Positions 1 through 7,469 of a stretch of DNA of 64,000 bases are shown piece by piece. The stretch spans positions 1 to 64,000 of the forward strand of contig DATADX010000041.1 of the NCBI GenBank assembly GCA_036258315.1. Direction: 5' to 3'. Below the pieces are notes generated by a model. That model made no database searches. It saw only the letters and a program-made list of their open reading frames with translations, and had not been told where the DNA came from. The stretch is from DASSYK01 sp036258315 (lineage in GTDB: Bacteria > Actinomycetota > Thermoleophilia > Solirubrobacterales > 70-9). The number at the start of each line of letters is the position of its first letter. Position 1 is the first letter of the stretch. The translations under genes were made by a program, and so were the position numbers.

Positions 1-247
1 CGGTGTCCTGCAGGGTCACCGGCGAGGCCGCATCGGTTCCGACCTCGTAGAAGCCGTCATCGTTGATCCCACCCTTCGGGCCGGGCAACGTGGTTGACCC
101 GGCCGGCGGCACGTTCTGCCCGTGGGGGTTCACGGTCTCCTCGCAGAACGCCACGTGCGCCTGAGCGGACGACGCGAATACCAGAGCGACTAAGACTGCT
201 GCTCCGGCGAGCAGGCCGACCACGGCGTTTCTCTCCTTCGTGTTCAT
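1..247 (-). CDS. Secreted protein, N-terminal fragment (cut by left edge)
   Basis: Reading leftward from an ATG at 247, 82 codons stay open to the window edge, so the C-terminus is missing. A GGAGGGAGAGG ribosome-binding site lies just before the ATG. Residues 1-30 form a classical signal peptide: MNTKERN, a hydrophobic stretch rich in L/V/A, and a likely signal peptidase I site after SSAQA. The mature part begins HVAFCEET and is polar and Gly/Pro-rich with one visible Cys. I do not recognise the family. It is divergent from the basic protein gene that starts at 502. Confidence 0.7.
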   Translation of the reverse strand, partial: MNTKERNAVVGLLAGAAVLVALVFASSAQAHVAFCEETVNPHGQNVPPAGSTTLPGPKGGINDDGFYEVGTDAASPVTLQDT

Positions 248-261
248 CCTCTCCCTCCGAT

Positions 262-449
262 CCAGAGATCTCTGGTGGACGCTTCGCGTCCTTGCCGTTA
301 TCAAGCGCTCCGGAACGTCGGGGGGTTACGTCCGCAACAGCGCCTGGGCGGACGTATCCGATATCGGCAAGTGCTAGGGAATCTCCGAGGAGGGCGACCC
401 TGCGTGTCGCAGATCGCCTCAGCGGGTGATTTGTCCCCGCAAATGCGGG
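262..449. promoter_or_regulatory. Hairpin-rich intergenic/leader region
   Basis: The gap between the divergent genes holds several short inverted repeats: CCAGAGATCTCTGG (262-275), GACGC-TTC-GCGTC (279-291), ACGTCCGC (328-335) pairing with GCGGACGT (348-355), CCGATATCGG (358-367) and CCCGC-AAAT-GCGGG (436-449). Together they could form a structured 5' leader of the downstream gene or a set of operators. I could not match it to a known riboswitch class. Confidence 0.35.
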
Positions 450-501
450 TAAGCCGTTCCCTCAGAGAGAGATTCGCATGGATGCGAAAGGAGGGCCGGG
501 A

Positions 502-1119
502 ATGGCCCAGACGCGTACAAGACGTAAGTCAAATGCTCGCCGTGGGACGACAAGCCGGTCGAACGGCTCGGGTCGCTCAGGCACCTCGTCCCGGGGATCG
601 AGCAGCTCGCCGCGCAGTCGTCAGGCGCGAAACGGCACAGGTAGAGCGAAGACCACCGCTTCTCGGAGCAGCCGGTCCCGTGCAAGCGCCCGCTCGCGCA
701 ACCAGTCGCGGAGCTCGAGCGCCGCTGGCCCGGCAGATTCGGTCAAGCAGATCGCCTCGAAGGGCAAGGACGCAGTCGCGGACGGAGCACAGACCGGTGG
801 CAAGGCGATCTCAACCGCCGCCGGCAAGCTGAAGGGACCGGCGATCGCAGGCGGGGCGGCGCTCGCCGGATTGGCCGGCGGAATCGCCTTGGGCACCAGG
901 CGCAGTCCCGGGCGCAAGGTGCTCGGGATGCGTGTCGGCACCGGGGTCGACAAGGCGGGCAGGAATCTCGCTGATACCAGCAAGAACATTGGACGGTTCA
1001 GCGAGAACTTCGGCGCGTTTGCGGCCGAGATGCGGAAGACGCGCGAGGCGATCGACAACGGGTCGAAGCACCGCTCGCCGATCGAGGTGGTGCTGCGGGG
1101 TCTCACTACGCGGCGGTGA
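502..1119 (+). CDS. Ser/Arg-rich basic protein with C-terminal glycine-zipper membrane segment
   Basis: The ATG at 502 is chosen over one 24 bases upstream because AAAGGAGG sits at ideal distance before it. The product has 205 residues. Residues 1-85 are almost entirely Ser, Arg, Thr, Gly, Lys and Ala, like a disordered histone-H1-style or RNA-binding tail. Next comes a Lys/Ala/Gly amphipathic stretch with repeated KGKDA/GGKAIS-type turns. A Gly/Ala hydrophobic segment (about residues 116-138) has glycine-zipper spacing, and the polar C-terminal helix may be a coiled coil. No enzyme motif is visible. A nucleic-acid-binding or envelope role is inference only; gene reality is well supported by the ribosome-binding site. 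Confidence 0.7.
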   Translation: MAQTRTRRKSNARRGTTSRSNGSGRSGTSSRGSSSSPRSRQARNGTGRAKTTASRSSRSRASARSRNQSRSSSAAGPADSVKQIASKGKDAVADGAQTGGKAISTAAGKLKGPAIAGGAALAGLAGGIALGTRRSPGRKVLGMRVGTGVDKAGRNLADTSKNIGRFSENFGAFAAEMRKTREAIDNGSKHRSPIEVVLRGLTTRR

Positions 1120-1159
1120 CGGATGCCGGCCCGCACCGCGGGCCCACATCCGGCTGCCT

Positions 1160-1189
1160 ACGAAGGCCCTGCGATCGCAGGGCCTTCGT
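1160..1189. terminator. Perfect 30-bp palindrome between convergent genes
   Basis: The half-site ACGAAGGCCCTGCGA is followed directly by its exact reverse complement, so either strand can fold into a 15-bp stem, apart from the few bases needed to turn. It lies about 40 bases after the stop of the 502 gene and about 80 bases after the convergent lemA stop. That fits a bidirectional terminator, although no T-run follows. Confidence 0.6.
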
Positions 1190-1214
1190 CGTTGCACGGC
1201 TCCAAACGCGCGGT

Positions 1215-1256
1215 GAGGTCGCAGCCGCCGGCTTCGAGGTCGCAGCCGCCGGCTTC
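1215..1256. repeat. 21-bp tandem direct repeat, two copies
   Basis: Two perfect head-to-tail copies (1215-1235 and 1236-1256) begin GAGGTCGCAGCC and end GCCGGCTTC. They lie just downstream of the lemA stop codon. The 21-base unit is a multiple of three, but no plausible gene covers it. Replication slippage is the simplest origin. Confidence 0.8.
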
Positions 1257-1267
1257 GCGTCCGCGGT

Positions 1268-1825
1268 CTACTTGAACGAGACCTGCGGGGTTTCGCGCTC
1301 GCCAGCGTCCTCGATCTCGAAGAACTCCTTCTCCGTGAAGCCACCCTGGCTGGCGACGATCGACATCGGGAACTGCTGGATCTTCGTGTTGTAGCTCTGC
1401 ACGTTGGAGTTGTAGATCCGGCGCGCGGCCTGGATCTCGTCCTCCAGCTCCGAGAGCTGGCGCTGGAGCTGCTGGAAGTTCTCGGTCGCCCGCAACTCCG
1501 GGTACTGCTCGGCGACGACCCGGAGGCCGCCGAGGGCGGCGCTCAATGCACCCTCCGCCTTCGCGGTGTCCTCGACGCCCTGCGCCTGCATCGCCTGGCT
1601 GCGCGCCTGGGTGACCTTCTCGAAGGTCTCACGCTCGTGCGTCGCGTAGCCCTTCACCGTCTCGACCAGGTTCGGGATCAGATCGTGGCGGCGCTTCAGC
1701 TGCACGTCGATCCCCGACCAAGCCTCCTCGACCTGATTGCGCGAGCTGATGATGCTGTTGCGCATCAGGATGTAGATCAGCCCGGCGAGGACGACCAGCC
1801 CGATGACGATCAGTACGACGACCAC
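1268..1825 (-). CDS. lemA: LemA family membrane protein
   Basis: This 185-residue protein has one N-terminal transmembrane helix (residues 1-20, V/L/I-rich) ending in YILMRN. A long helical cytoplasmic or exposed domain follows. It carries the LemA signature region: N-Q-V-E-E-A-W-S-G-I-D-V-Q-L-K-R-R-H-D-L, then LIPNLVETVKGYA. Length matches the family. It starts at GTG (1825), with AGGA upstream, and is the last gene of a six-gene minus-strand operon, 12 bases after gatD. LemA proteins have no agreed biochemical function. The company of murT/gatD suggests an envelope role here. Confidence 0.92.
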   Translation of the reverse strand: MVVVLIVIGLVVLAGLIYILMRNSIISSRNQVEEAWSGIDVQLKRRHDLIPNLVETVKGYATHERETFEKVTQARSQAMQAQGVEDTAKAEGALSAALGGLRVVAEQYPELRATENFQQLQRQLSELEDEIQAARRIYNSNVQSYNTKIQQFPMSIVASQGGFTEKEFFEIEDAGERETPQVSFK

Positions 1826-1837
1826 GGGGTGATCCTA

Positions 1838-2602
1838 CTAGCCGCGCTCCGCCGCCCTGCGCGCGGTGGCGTGGGCGGCATTCTCGAGGGCGTCGTCGAG
1901 CGGGGCGAGCGGAGGCTCGGAGCCGGTCCGGCGGGCGAGCGCGAGGGCGATCAGGCGGTCGGCGAGAGCGGCGTTCTTGGGCAGCAATGGCCCATGTAGG
2001 TAGGTCCCGATCATGTTCGCGCGCCGCACCCCCTCGAGGCCGTCGGCCCCGTTGTTCCCGTGGCCGTGCAGGACCGATCCGAGCGGGACGGCGTCCGTGC
2101 CGAGATAGGTGCGGCCGCCATGGTTCTCGAACCCCGCCAGCACCTCGGGTCCGTCACCGAGGTCGACCGAGATCTCGACGTTGCCGATCAACCGCGGGCC
2201 CGGCTCACGGACGGTCTCGAGGTCGGCGACCCCGAGCCCGGGAATCGTCGCGTCCCCGAGCTGGTAGCTGCGGCCGAGAAGCTGGTAGCCGCCGCAGACG
2301 GCGAGCAGCGGCGCGCCGTCATCGACGGCCGCCGCGATCGCGTCGCGCTTTGAGCGAAGCATGTCCTCGGCGACCAGGACCTGGTCGCGGTCCTGCCCGC
2401 CCCCGATGTAGATCAGGTCGTGGTCGGCGGGGTCGAAGCCCTCGCCGGGGCCGGCGGCGGAATAGAGGAATCCGATCCCGCGCCACTCGCAGCGGCGCTG
2501 CAGGAAGAGGATGTTGCCGCGGTCGGCGTAGATGTTCATCTGCTCGGGGTAGAGCGCGAGCAAGCGCAGCTCGAGCCCGGTCTCCGCACCGCCGGCGGTC
2601 AC
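1838..2602 (-). CDS. gatD: Lipid II isoglutaminyl synthase, glutaminase subunit GatD
   Basis: Class I (triad) glutamine amidotransferase of the CobB/CobQ-like type, 254 residues. The nucleophile is Cys103 in AVCGGYQLLG and the catalytic His is His203 in GTYLHGPLLP. These positions fit GatD. GatD supplies ammonia to MurT, which amidates the D-Glu of the lipid II stem peptide to D-isoglutamine. Both partners are in this operon, separated by a methyltransferase gene. Its start overlaps the stop of that methyltransferase by four bases (ATGA), so translation is probably coupled. The C-terminal Ala-rich tail is unremarkable. Confidence 0.93.
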   Translation of the reverse strand: MTAGGAETGLELRLLALYPEQMNIYADRGNILFLQRRCEWRGIGFLYSAAGPGEGFDPADHDLIYIGGGQDRDQVLVAEDMLRSKRDAIAAAVDDGAPLLAVCGGYQLLGRSYQLGDATIPGLGVADLETVREPGPRLIGNVEISVDLGDGPEVLAGFENHGGRTYLGTDAVPLGSVLHGHGNNGADGLEGVRRANMIGTYLHGPLLPKNAALADRLIALALARRTGSEPPLAPLDDALENAAHATARRAAERG

Positions 2603-3369
2603 GGCGCCTCCAGGAGGACGGCGATCGAGTCGGCCTCGGACGGGCCCGAGGCGATCGCGCGGCGCCCCGCGGGAGCGAGCCCGGCGTCGCGAGCCTCGTC
2701 CTCGAGCGCCTCCGGGCGGAGCCGGTGCAGGAGCTCGTCGCGGACGGTCCGTTCGACCTCCCCGTCCGGGGCGATGCGCGTGCGCAGGCGCCTGATCCTC
2801 AGGGCACCCGCGTCGACCTGGACCCAGAGGGGCTCGCTCGAGTAGACCCAGCCGCCGATGTCGCGCATGTCAGGCACCTGGTCGGCCTCGAGCCCGCTGT
2901 CGAGGAGCGACGACTCGTCGACGAGCACGGCGGCGACCGGGGTCCCGGCCGGGAGCCGCTCGGCCAGGCGGGCGAGTAAGCGGGGACGGTCGGCGGGGTC
3001 GAGCTGCTGGATGATGTGCAGCGGGGCGATCGCGGCGCTGATCGAGGCGGAGGCCTGCGGCCAGGCCTGATCGAGCGCGACGATGTCGGCGGGTGCGACG
3101 AGCACGGGCAGCTCCTCGGCGCGCGCCCGCCGGTCGAGCTCCTCGGCGAGCGCGTGATCGGCCTCGAGCGCGGTGACCGGGACGCCGGCGCGGGCGAGGT
3201 GCAGGGCGACTCGCCCGGACCCGGCGCCGAGCTCGAGCAGGCCCCCCTTGCTCGCGTTGGCCAGCTCCTCCCAGAGCGGGAGGTCCGCCGTGTAGGCGCC
3301 GAACTCCACGTCCTGCCAGATCGCCGCCTCCGGGACCGTCTGCTCGCCCTGCTCGCCGGCCGGAGTCAC
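2599..3369 (-). CDS. Class I SAM-dependent methyltransferase
   Basis: A 256-residue protein with SAM-binding motif I, LLELGAGSGRVALHLA (about residues 43-58), and an acidic residue at the end of the next strand (VTALEAD). A SAM-type Rossmann domain and a mixed C-terminal part follow. The substrate cannot be read from the sequence. It overlaps murT upstream and gatD downstream by ATGA junctions and so sits between the two subunits of the isoglutaminyl synthase. That position hints at a cell-wall precursor or lipid substrate, which is inference. Confidence 0.85.
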   Translation of the reverse strand: MTPAGEQGEQTVPEAAIWQDVEFGAYTADLPLWEELANASKGGLLELGAGSGRVALHLARAGVPVTALEADHALAEELDRRARAEELPVLVAPADIVALDQAWPQASASISAAIAPLHIIQQLDPADRPRLLARLAERLPAGTPVAAVLVDESSLLDSGLEADQVPDMRDIGGWVYSSEPLWVQVDAGALRIRRLRTRIAPDGEVERTVRDELLHRLRPEALEDEARDAGLAPAGRRAIASGPSEADSIAVLLEAP

Positions 3370-4781
3370 TCCCAGTACTCCGGGGCGAGGCCCCTGTCGG
3401 AGAGAAGGTTGCGCATCTCGAGCAGCGCCGTGTAGGTGGGCAGCGCGAACACGCGTCCCGGCGCGGCCGCGACCGCCGCGTCGAGCGATCGCGACACCTC
3501 GGGGACGACCTCGATCCGGTCCTCGGGCCAGCCCGCGTACTTCAGGCGCAGGGCCATCTCGGGGGCGCGCGTGCCGGCGCAGACGACCCGGCGGACACCG
3601 TCCGTGAGGAGCTCGAAGTCGGCGTCCCAGATCCAGGAGACGTCCCGCCCGTCGGCGATCCCGTCGTTGAGCGCGATCCAGACGTCGAGACCGCCGCCGT
3701 CCGCCTCGAGGCTGAGAGTGCGGAGGACCTCGTTGGCGCCGGCCGGGTTCTTGATCAGCAGGGTCGAGACGGGCTTGCCGCCGACCTCGATCGTCTCCAC
3801 TCGCCCGAACACGGCGGTCATCGCCTGCAGGCCGCGCTTCACGGTCTCGAGCGGGACGCCGGAGCGGAGCCCCGCGGTGATCGCGGCGAGGGCGTTGTAG
3901 ACGTTGTAGAGCCCGGGCAGCGGCAGCTCGAGCGACAGCTCGCCCTGGGGGGTCGTCACCGTGAGCACCGAGCCCGACATCCCGCGCAGCTCGACCTTCG
4001 TCGCGGCGACGTCCGGGGTGGGGCGGTCCGCGTTGCAGCTCGGGCAGCTGTAGTGGCCCAGGTGGCCGACGAAGGCGCGATCGTACGCGTAGGGGGCGCC
4101 GCAGCGCCTGCAGTGCTTGGCGTCGTGGGCGTGCTGGAGCTGAGGCAGCGCCTGGCTCGCGTCCTCGATCCCGAAGTAGGTGACTCCCGGGCGCCGCCGC
4201 AGGTCATGGTCGCGGCCCAGGTCTGCGATCAGGGGATCATCGGCGCACAGCGCGAACTCCGAGATCCCGACGAGGGATTCGACCAGGACCGCCCACTCGT
4301 CGGCGAGCCGCTCGAGCTCCCCATAGCGGTCGAGCTGGTCGCGGAACAGGTTCGTGAGCACGAGCAGGCGCGGGCGCAGCTGCGGGGCGACCCGAGGCAG
4401 CCACGCCTCGTCGAGCTCGAACAGGCCCTCGTCGCCGCGTTGCTCGAGCAGCGCGGTGGCGACGCCCCAGTGCATGTTCGAGCCGGCGCGGTTGTGGATC
4501 GGCTCGCGGCCGGCGGCGCGCAGGATCGAGGCGATCATCCCGGCCGTGGTCGTCTTCCCGTTCGTCGAGCTGACCACGATCGATCCGCTCTCGAGCGGGG
4601 CGGCGAGGCGCTCGATCGCATCCGGCGCAATCCGCACCAGCACCCGGCCCGGGAGGGTGGTTCCCCCGCCACGGCCGCTGACTCGGCTGAGCGCCCCCGT
4701 CGCGCGCGCCAGCGCCCGCTTCGGCCCGAACAGCCGGCTTGGCCGCCGCGGGGGTGCGGCGGCCGGGGATGCTCGGCTCAT
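3366..4781 (-). CDS. murT: Lipid II isoglutaminyl synthase, Mur ligase subunit MurT
   Basis: A 471-residue Mur-ligase-like ATPase. The ATP-binding loop VVSSTNGKTTTAGMI lies at about residues 69-83. The central domain carries a four-cysteine zinc ribbon (CRRC near 213 and CPSC near 237) inserted as in MurT. The C-terminal DUF1727-type domain follows, with DVWIALNDGIADGRDVSWIWD. MurT activates the D-Glu carboxylate of lipid II for amidation with ammonia from GatD. The first 40 residues are basic and Pro/Ala-rich, so the true start could be slightly downstream. It overlaps its neighbours on both sides by four bases. Confidence 0.94.
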   Translation of the reverse strand: MSRASPAAAPPRRPSRLFGPKRALARATGALSRVSGRGGGTTLPGRVLVRIAPDAIERLAAPLESGSIVVSSTNGKTTTAGMIASILRAAGREPIHNRAGSNMHWGVATALLEQRGDEGLFELDEAWLPRVAPQLRPRLLVLTNLFRDQLDRYGELERLADEWAVLVESLVGISEFALCADDPLIADLGRDHDLRRRPGVTYFGIEDASQALPQLQHAHDAKHCRRCGAPYAYDRAFVGHLGHYSCPSCNADRPTPDVAATKVELRGMSGSVLTVTTPQGELSLELPLPGLYNVYNALAAITAGLRSGVPLETVKRGLQAMTAVFGRVETIEVGGKPVSTLLIKNPAGANEVLRTLSLEADGGGLDVWIALNDGIADGRDVSWIWDADFELLTDGVRRVVCAGTRAPEMALRLKYAGWPEDRIEVVPEVSRSLDAAVAAAPGRVFALPTYTALLEMRNLLSDRGLAPEYWE

Positions 4782-5671
4782 GGCGTCGCCGGGGGTGCGA
4801 TCACCCGCAGCGCGCGCGGGAGGACGCGCAGCAACGCGGGCAGGTCGGAGACGTGCTCGCCGTCGGCGTAGACCGGGAACGCCCGATCCGCGCCGACCTC
4901 GACGGTGGCGGCCCGCACCACCTCGACCTCGTCGTGCTCCACGTGGGTTCCCTTGAACACGTCAGGAAGGCTAGTCAGGAAGCGCACCTTGCCCGTATGG
5001 GCGGTGGTGACGACGTCGAACAGGCCGTCGTCGAGCTCCGCGTCGGGGGCGATGAACATGCCGCCGCCGTACGCCTTGCCGTTCGCGACCGCGACGGCGT
5101 AGCCGCTGAAGCTGACCGGCGCCGCGCCGTCGGCGCTGACCGTGAACGTCGCGGGCTTCCAGCGGGCGAGCGTGCGCAACGCCGCATACGCGTAGACGAG
5201 GTTCCCGCGCACGATCCGGGCCTCGTTGGCGGTCCGGTTCGCCTCGGAGTCGAAGCCCATCGAGGCGATCCCGAGGAAGCGGCGGCCGTCCACCTCGCCG
5301 ACGTCGATCTCGCGCTCCTTCCCCGCGGCGAGCACCGCGACCGCGTCGCGGACCCCGGTCGGGATCCCGATCGCCCGCGCGAAGTCGTTGCCGCGGCCGC
5401 CGGGCAGGATTCCGATCGCGGCGTCCCTGCCGGCGAGCGCCCCGCCGACGTGGCCGATCAGCCCGTCGCCGCTCATGATCACGGGCAGGTCACCGGCCTC
5501 GTGCGCGGCCAGCGCCTCCTCGATGCCGTGGTCCAGGCTTCGCGTGATGACGGTGCGGAACGCGATCCCGCTCGCCCGCAGTGCCGCCTCGGCGTCGGGG
5601 AGCAGCGACTTCCCACGCCCGCCGCCGGAGGAGGGATTGACGATCAGGACCTGCCGCCGCTCGCCGCTCAC
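4778..5671 (-). CDS. Diacylglycerol/sphingosine-kinase-like lipid kinase
   Basis: A 297-residue DAGK-catalytic family protein. It begins with the nucleotide-binding signature VNPSSGGGRG (residues 11-20), and the glycine-rich catalytic loop reads MSGDGLIGHVGGAL. In most relatives the loop is GGDGT, so here Ser replaces the first Gly and Leu follows the second. ILPGGRGNDFARAIG completes the family signature, and the C-terminal beta-sandwich is present. The likely role is phosphorylating a membrane lipid such as diacylglycerol. It lies in the murT/gatD operon, linked by four-base overlaps on both sides. Confidence 0.9.
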   Translation of the reverse strand: MSGERRQVLIVNPSSGGGRGKSLLPDAEAALRASGIAFRTVITRSLDHGIEEALAAHEAGDLPVIMSGDGLIGHVGGALAGRDAAIGILPGGRGNDFARAIGIPTGVRDAVAVLAAGKEREIDVGEVDGRRFLGIASMGFDSEANRTANEARIVRGNLVYAYAALRTLARWKPATFTVSADGAAPVSFSGYAVAVANGKAYGGGMFIAPDAELDDGLFDVVTTAHTGKVRFLTSLPDVFKGTHVEHDEVEVVRAATVEVGADRAFPVYADGEHVSDLPALLRVLPRALRVIAPPATP

Positions 5672-6309
5672 GCGGGCAATCTAGCCACGAAGAAGGTCCC
5701 CTCGTGGGCGGCGCCGCTCGTCACGACCTCGAGCTCACGCCGCTCGAAGCCGCGCCTCAGCACGGCCTCAGGCGTGTAGAACGGTGTCTCCGAGCCCCAG
5801 CTGGCCGCCACCACGGCGTGGCCCCCCGGCCTCAGGACCCGGGCGATCTCGGCGAAGAACGGGGGCATGTTGAGCTGGGTGACGAGGTCGAACGAATCCC
5901 CGCCCCAGGGGAGTGCGGAGGCGTCGCCGACGCGGAACGCGATCCGGCCCTCGGGATCCAGCCCGACCCGCGCCTGAGCGCGGCGGATCATCTCTCCCGA
6001 GAGGTCGATGCCGCGGACGCGGGCGTTCGGGAACTCGCGCGCGATCAGCAGCGCTCCGGCACCGGTCCCGGTGCCGATGTCGAGCGCCCGCTCGGGATCA
6101 GGGCTGACATGGAGCAGCGCTGCGGCGAGGGGGGCGAGGTGCTCGTATGATCCGGCTCCCGTGCGCTCGTCCCAGCCCGGGGCGCGATCCTCGAAGAAGC
6201 GCCTGATCGGCGCCCGGACCAGGGGCCAGACGATCGGCGCGCGCGAGACGAGCACGTTCAGTGCTCGGCCCGCGAGACGGTTCCTCTTCGAGGATGGACT
6301 CGGGCACAT
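5668..6309 (-). CDS. Class I SAM-dependent methyltransferase (UbiE-like)
   Basis: A 213-residue protein with a basic N-terminus and a UbiE/COQ5-type methyltransferase core. Motif I is ALDIGTGTGAGALLIA, and the acidic loop is VRGIDLSGEMIRRA. Motif post-I covers GDASALPWGGDSFDLV, and motif III reads RVLRPGGHAVV. It is the first gene of the minus-strand murT/gatD operon and overlaps the lipid kinase gene by ATGA. Only 27 bases separate it from the divergent cyclophilin gene, so promoters for both must overlap. Substrate unknown. Confidence 0.88.
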   Translation of the reverse strand: MCPSPSSKRNRLAGRALNVLVSRAPIVWPLVRAPIRRFFEDRAPGWDERTGAGSYEHLAPLAAALLHVSPDPERALDIGTGTGAGALLIAREFPNARVRGIDLSGEMIRRAQARVGLDPEGRIAFRVGDASALPWGGDSFDLVTQLNMPPFFAEIARVLRPGGHAVVAASWGSETPFYTPEAVLRRGFERRELEVVTSGAAHEGTFFVARLPA

Positions 6310-6336
6310 CGGCGTCGTTCTCTAGCCTAGGCCGCT

Positions 6337-7005
6337 GTGACGAGGCAGCGTGCAGAGGCGACCGTGCTGGCTGTCGCATGCGCCGCGGCGCTCATTGCGG
6401 GGGGCTGCGGCGGGGACGACGACGGCGGCGAGGAGCCCGCCGCGCTGCCCGCCGGGTGCGAGCGGGTCGAGGCCCCCGTGCCCCGTGAGGCGCAGGCCGA
6501 GCCGCCGACGGAGCGGCTGCGCGGGCCCGCCACCGCGGTTGTCGGGACGAGCTGCGGCAGCTTCGAGATCGAGCTCGCGACCGCGCGGGCGCCGAGGACG
6601 ACCGCGTCGTTCGCGAGCCTCGCCGAGCAGGGCTACTACGACGACACACCGTTCACGCGGATCGTGCGCGGGTTCGTGATCCAGGGCGGCGACCCGACCG
6701 GCACCGGTACCGGGGGTCCGGGGTACACGATCGACGAGCCGCCGACCGATGACCTCTCCTATCTGCGCGGGATCGTCGCGATGGCCAAGAGCCCCGTCGA
6801 GCCGCCCGGCCGCTCCGGGAGCCAGTTCTTCGTGGTCACCGCCCCGGCCGACGCGGGGCTGCCGCCCGACTACGCGCTGCTCGGACGCGTCACGGAGGGC
6901 CTCGACACGGTCGAGCGGATCGAGCAGCTCGGCCAGCCGAGCGGCGCCGACGGCCCCCCGATCGCGCCCGTGGTCGTCAACTCGATCGAGATCAGGCGCG
7001 GCTGA
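6337..7005 (+). CDS. Cyclophilin-type peptidyl-prolyl isomerase, probable lipoprotein
   Basis: A 222-residue exported protein. The N-terminal hydrophobic segment ends in a lipobox-like ALIAGGC with Cys24 as the likely lipidated residue, followed by an acidic Gly/Asp/Glu linker. From about residue 65 it is a cyclophilin domain: FASLAEQGYYDDTPFTRIV, FVIQGGDPTGTGTGGPGY and SQFFVVT, which carry the catalytic Arg and substrate-binding Gln/Phe residues of the family. It starts at GTG (6337). Expected to catalyse proline isomerisation on the outer face of the membrane. It shares TGATG with the next gene. Confidence 0.92.
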   Translation: MTRQRAEATVLAVACAAALIAGGCGGDDDGGEEPAALPAGCERVEAPVPREAQAEPPTERLRGPATAVVGTSCGSFEIELATARAPRTTASFASLAEQGYYDDTPFTRIVRGFVIQGGDPTGTGTGGPGYTIDEPPTDDLSYLRGIVAMAKSPVEPPGRSGSQFFVVTAPADAGLPPDYALLGRVTEGLDTVERIEQLGQPSGADGPPIAPVVVNSIEIRRG

Positions 7006-7460
7006 TGGCGAAGCTTGCAGTCGGCTCCAAGGCACCCAGCTTCGAGCTCGAGGGCACGGGCGCGCGCACGTACAGGCTCTCGGACTTCAAGGGCTCCGAG
7101 CTGATCCTCGCCTTATACCCGGGCGACTTCACGCCCATCTGCACGAAGCAATTCTGCTCCTATCGCGACGACCGCGACCGGATCGAGGCACTCGGCGTGC
7201 CGATGCTCGGGATCTCGCCGCAATCGGTCGAGTCTCACGAGCGCTTCATCGCCCAGCACGGCCTCAACGTGCCGCTGCTCTCGGACCCGGACAAGCGCGT
7301 CGCGCGCGCCTACGGATCGCTCGGGCCGGGCGGATTCGTACGTCGCTCGATCTTCCTGATCAATCCCGAGGGGATCGTTCGCTACAGGCACGTTGCCCGG
7401 TTCGGGCTCAGCTACCAGGACGTCGGCGACCTCGAACGCGCGGTCGCAGGGGCTCGCTGA
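7005..7460 (+). CDS. Peroxiredoxin (Bcp/PrxQ type)
   Basis: A 151-residue thioredoxin-fold peroxidase of the AhpC/TSA family. The active site PGDFTPICTKQFCSYRD gives the peroxidatic Cys46 within PxxxTxxC and a resolving Cys51 five residues later, the arrangement of atypical 2-Cys Bcp/PrxQ enzymes. A conserved Arg lies near residue 118 (FVRRSIFLI). It should reduce hydroperoxides using thioredoxin; a thioredoxin-like protein is encoded at 16321. Its ATG overlaps the stop of the cyclophilin gene, and the next hydrolase gene follows after 9 bases. Confidence 0.92.
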   Translation: MAKLAVGSKAPSFELEGTGARTYRLSDFKGSELILALYPGDFTPICTKQFCSYRDDRDRIEALGVPMLGISPQSVESHERFIAQHGLNVPLLSDPDKRVARAYGSLGPGGFVRRSIFLINPEGIVRYRHVARFGLSYQDVGDLERAVAGAR

Positions 7461-7469
7461 AGGCCGGCG

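Noticed and set aside
328..355. Possible ZTP (pfl) riboswitch because of GCGCCTGGGCGG
   Set aside because: Only the CCUGGGC-like piece matches. The 5' conserved block and pseudoknot partner are missing, and the downstream gene is not in purine or folate metabolism.
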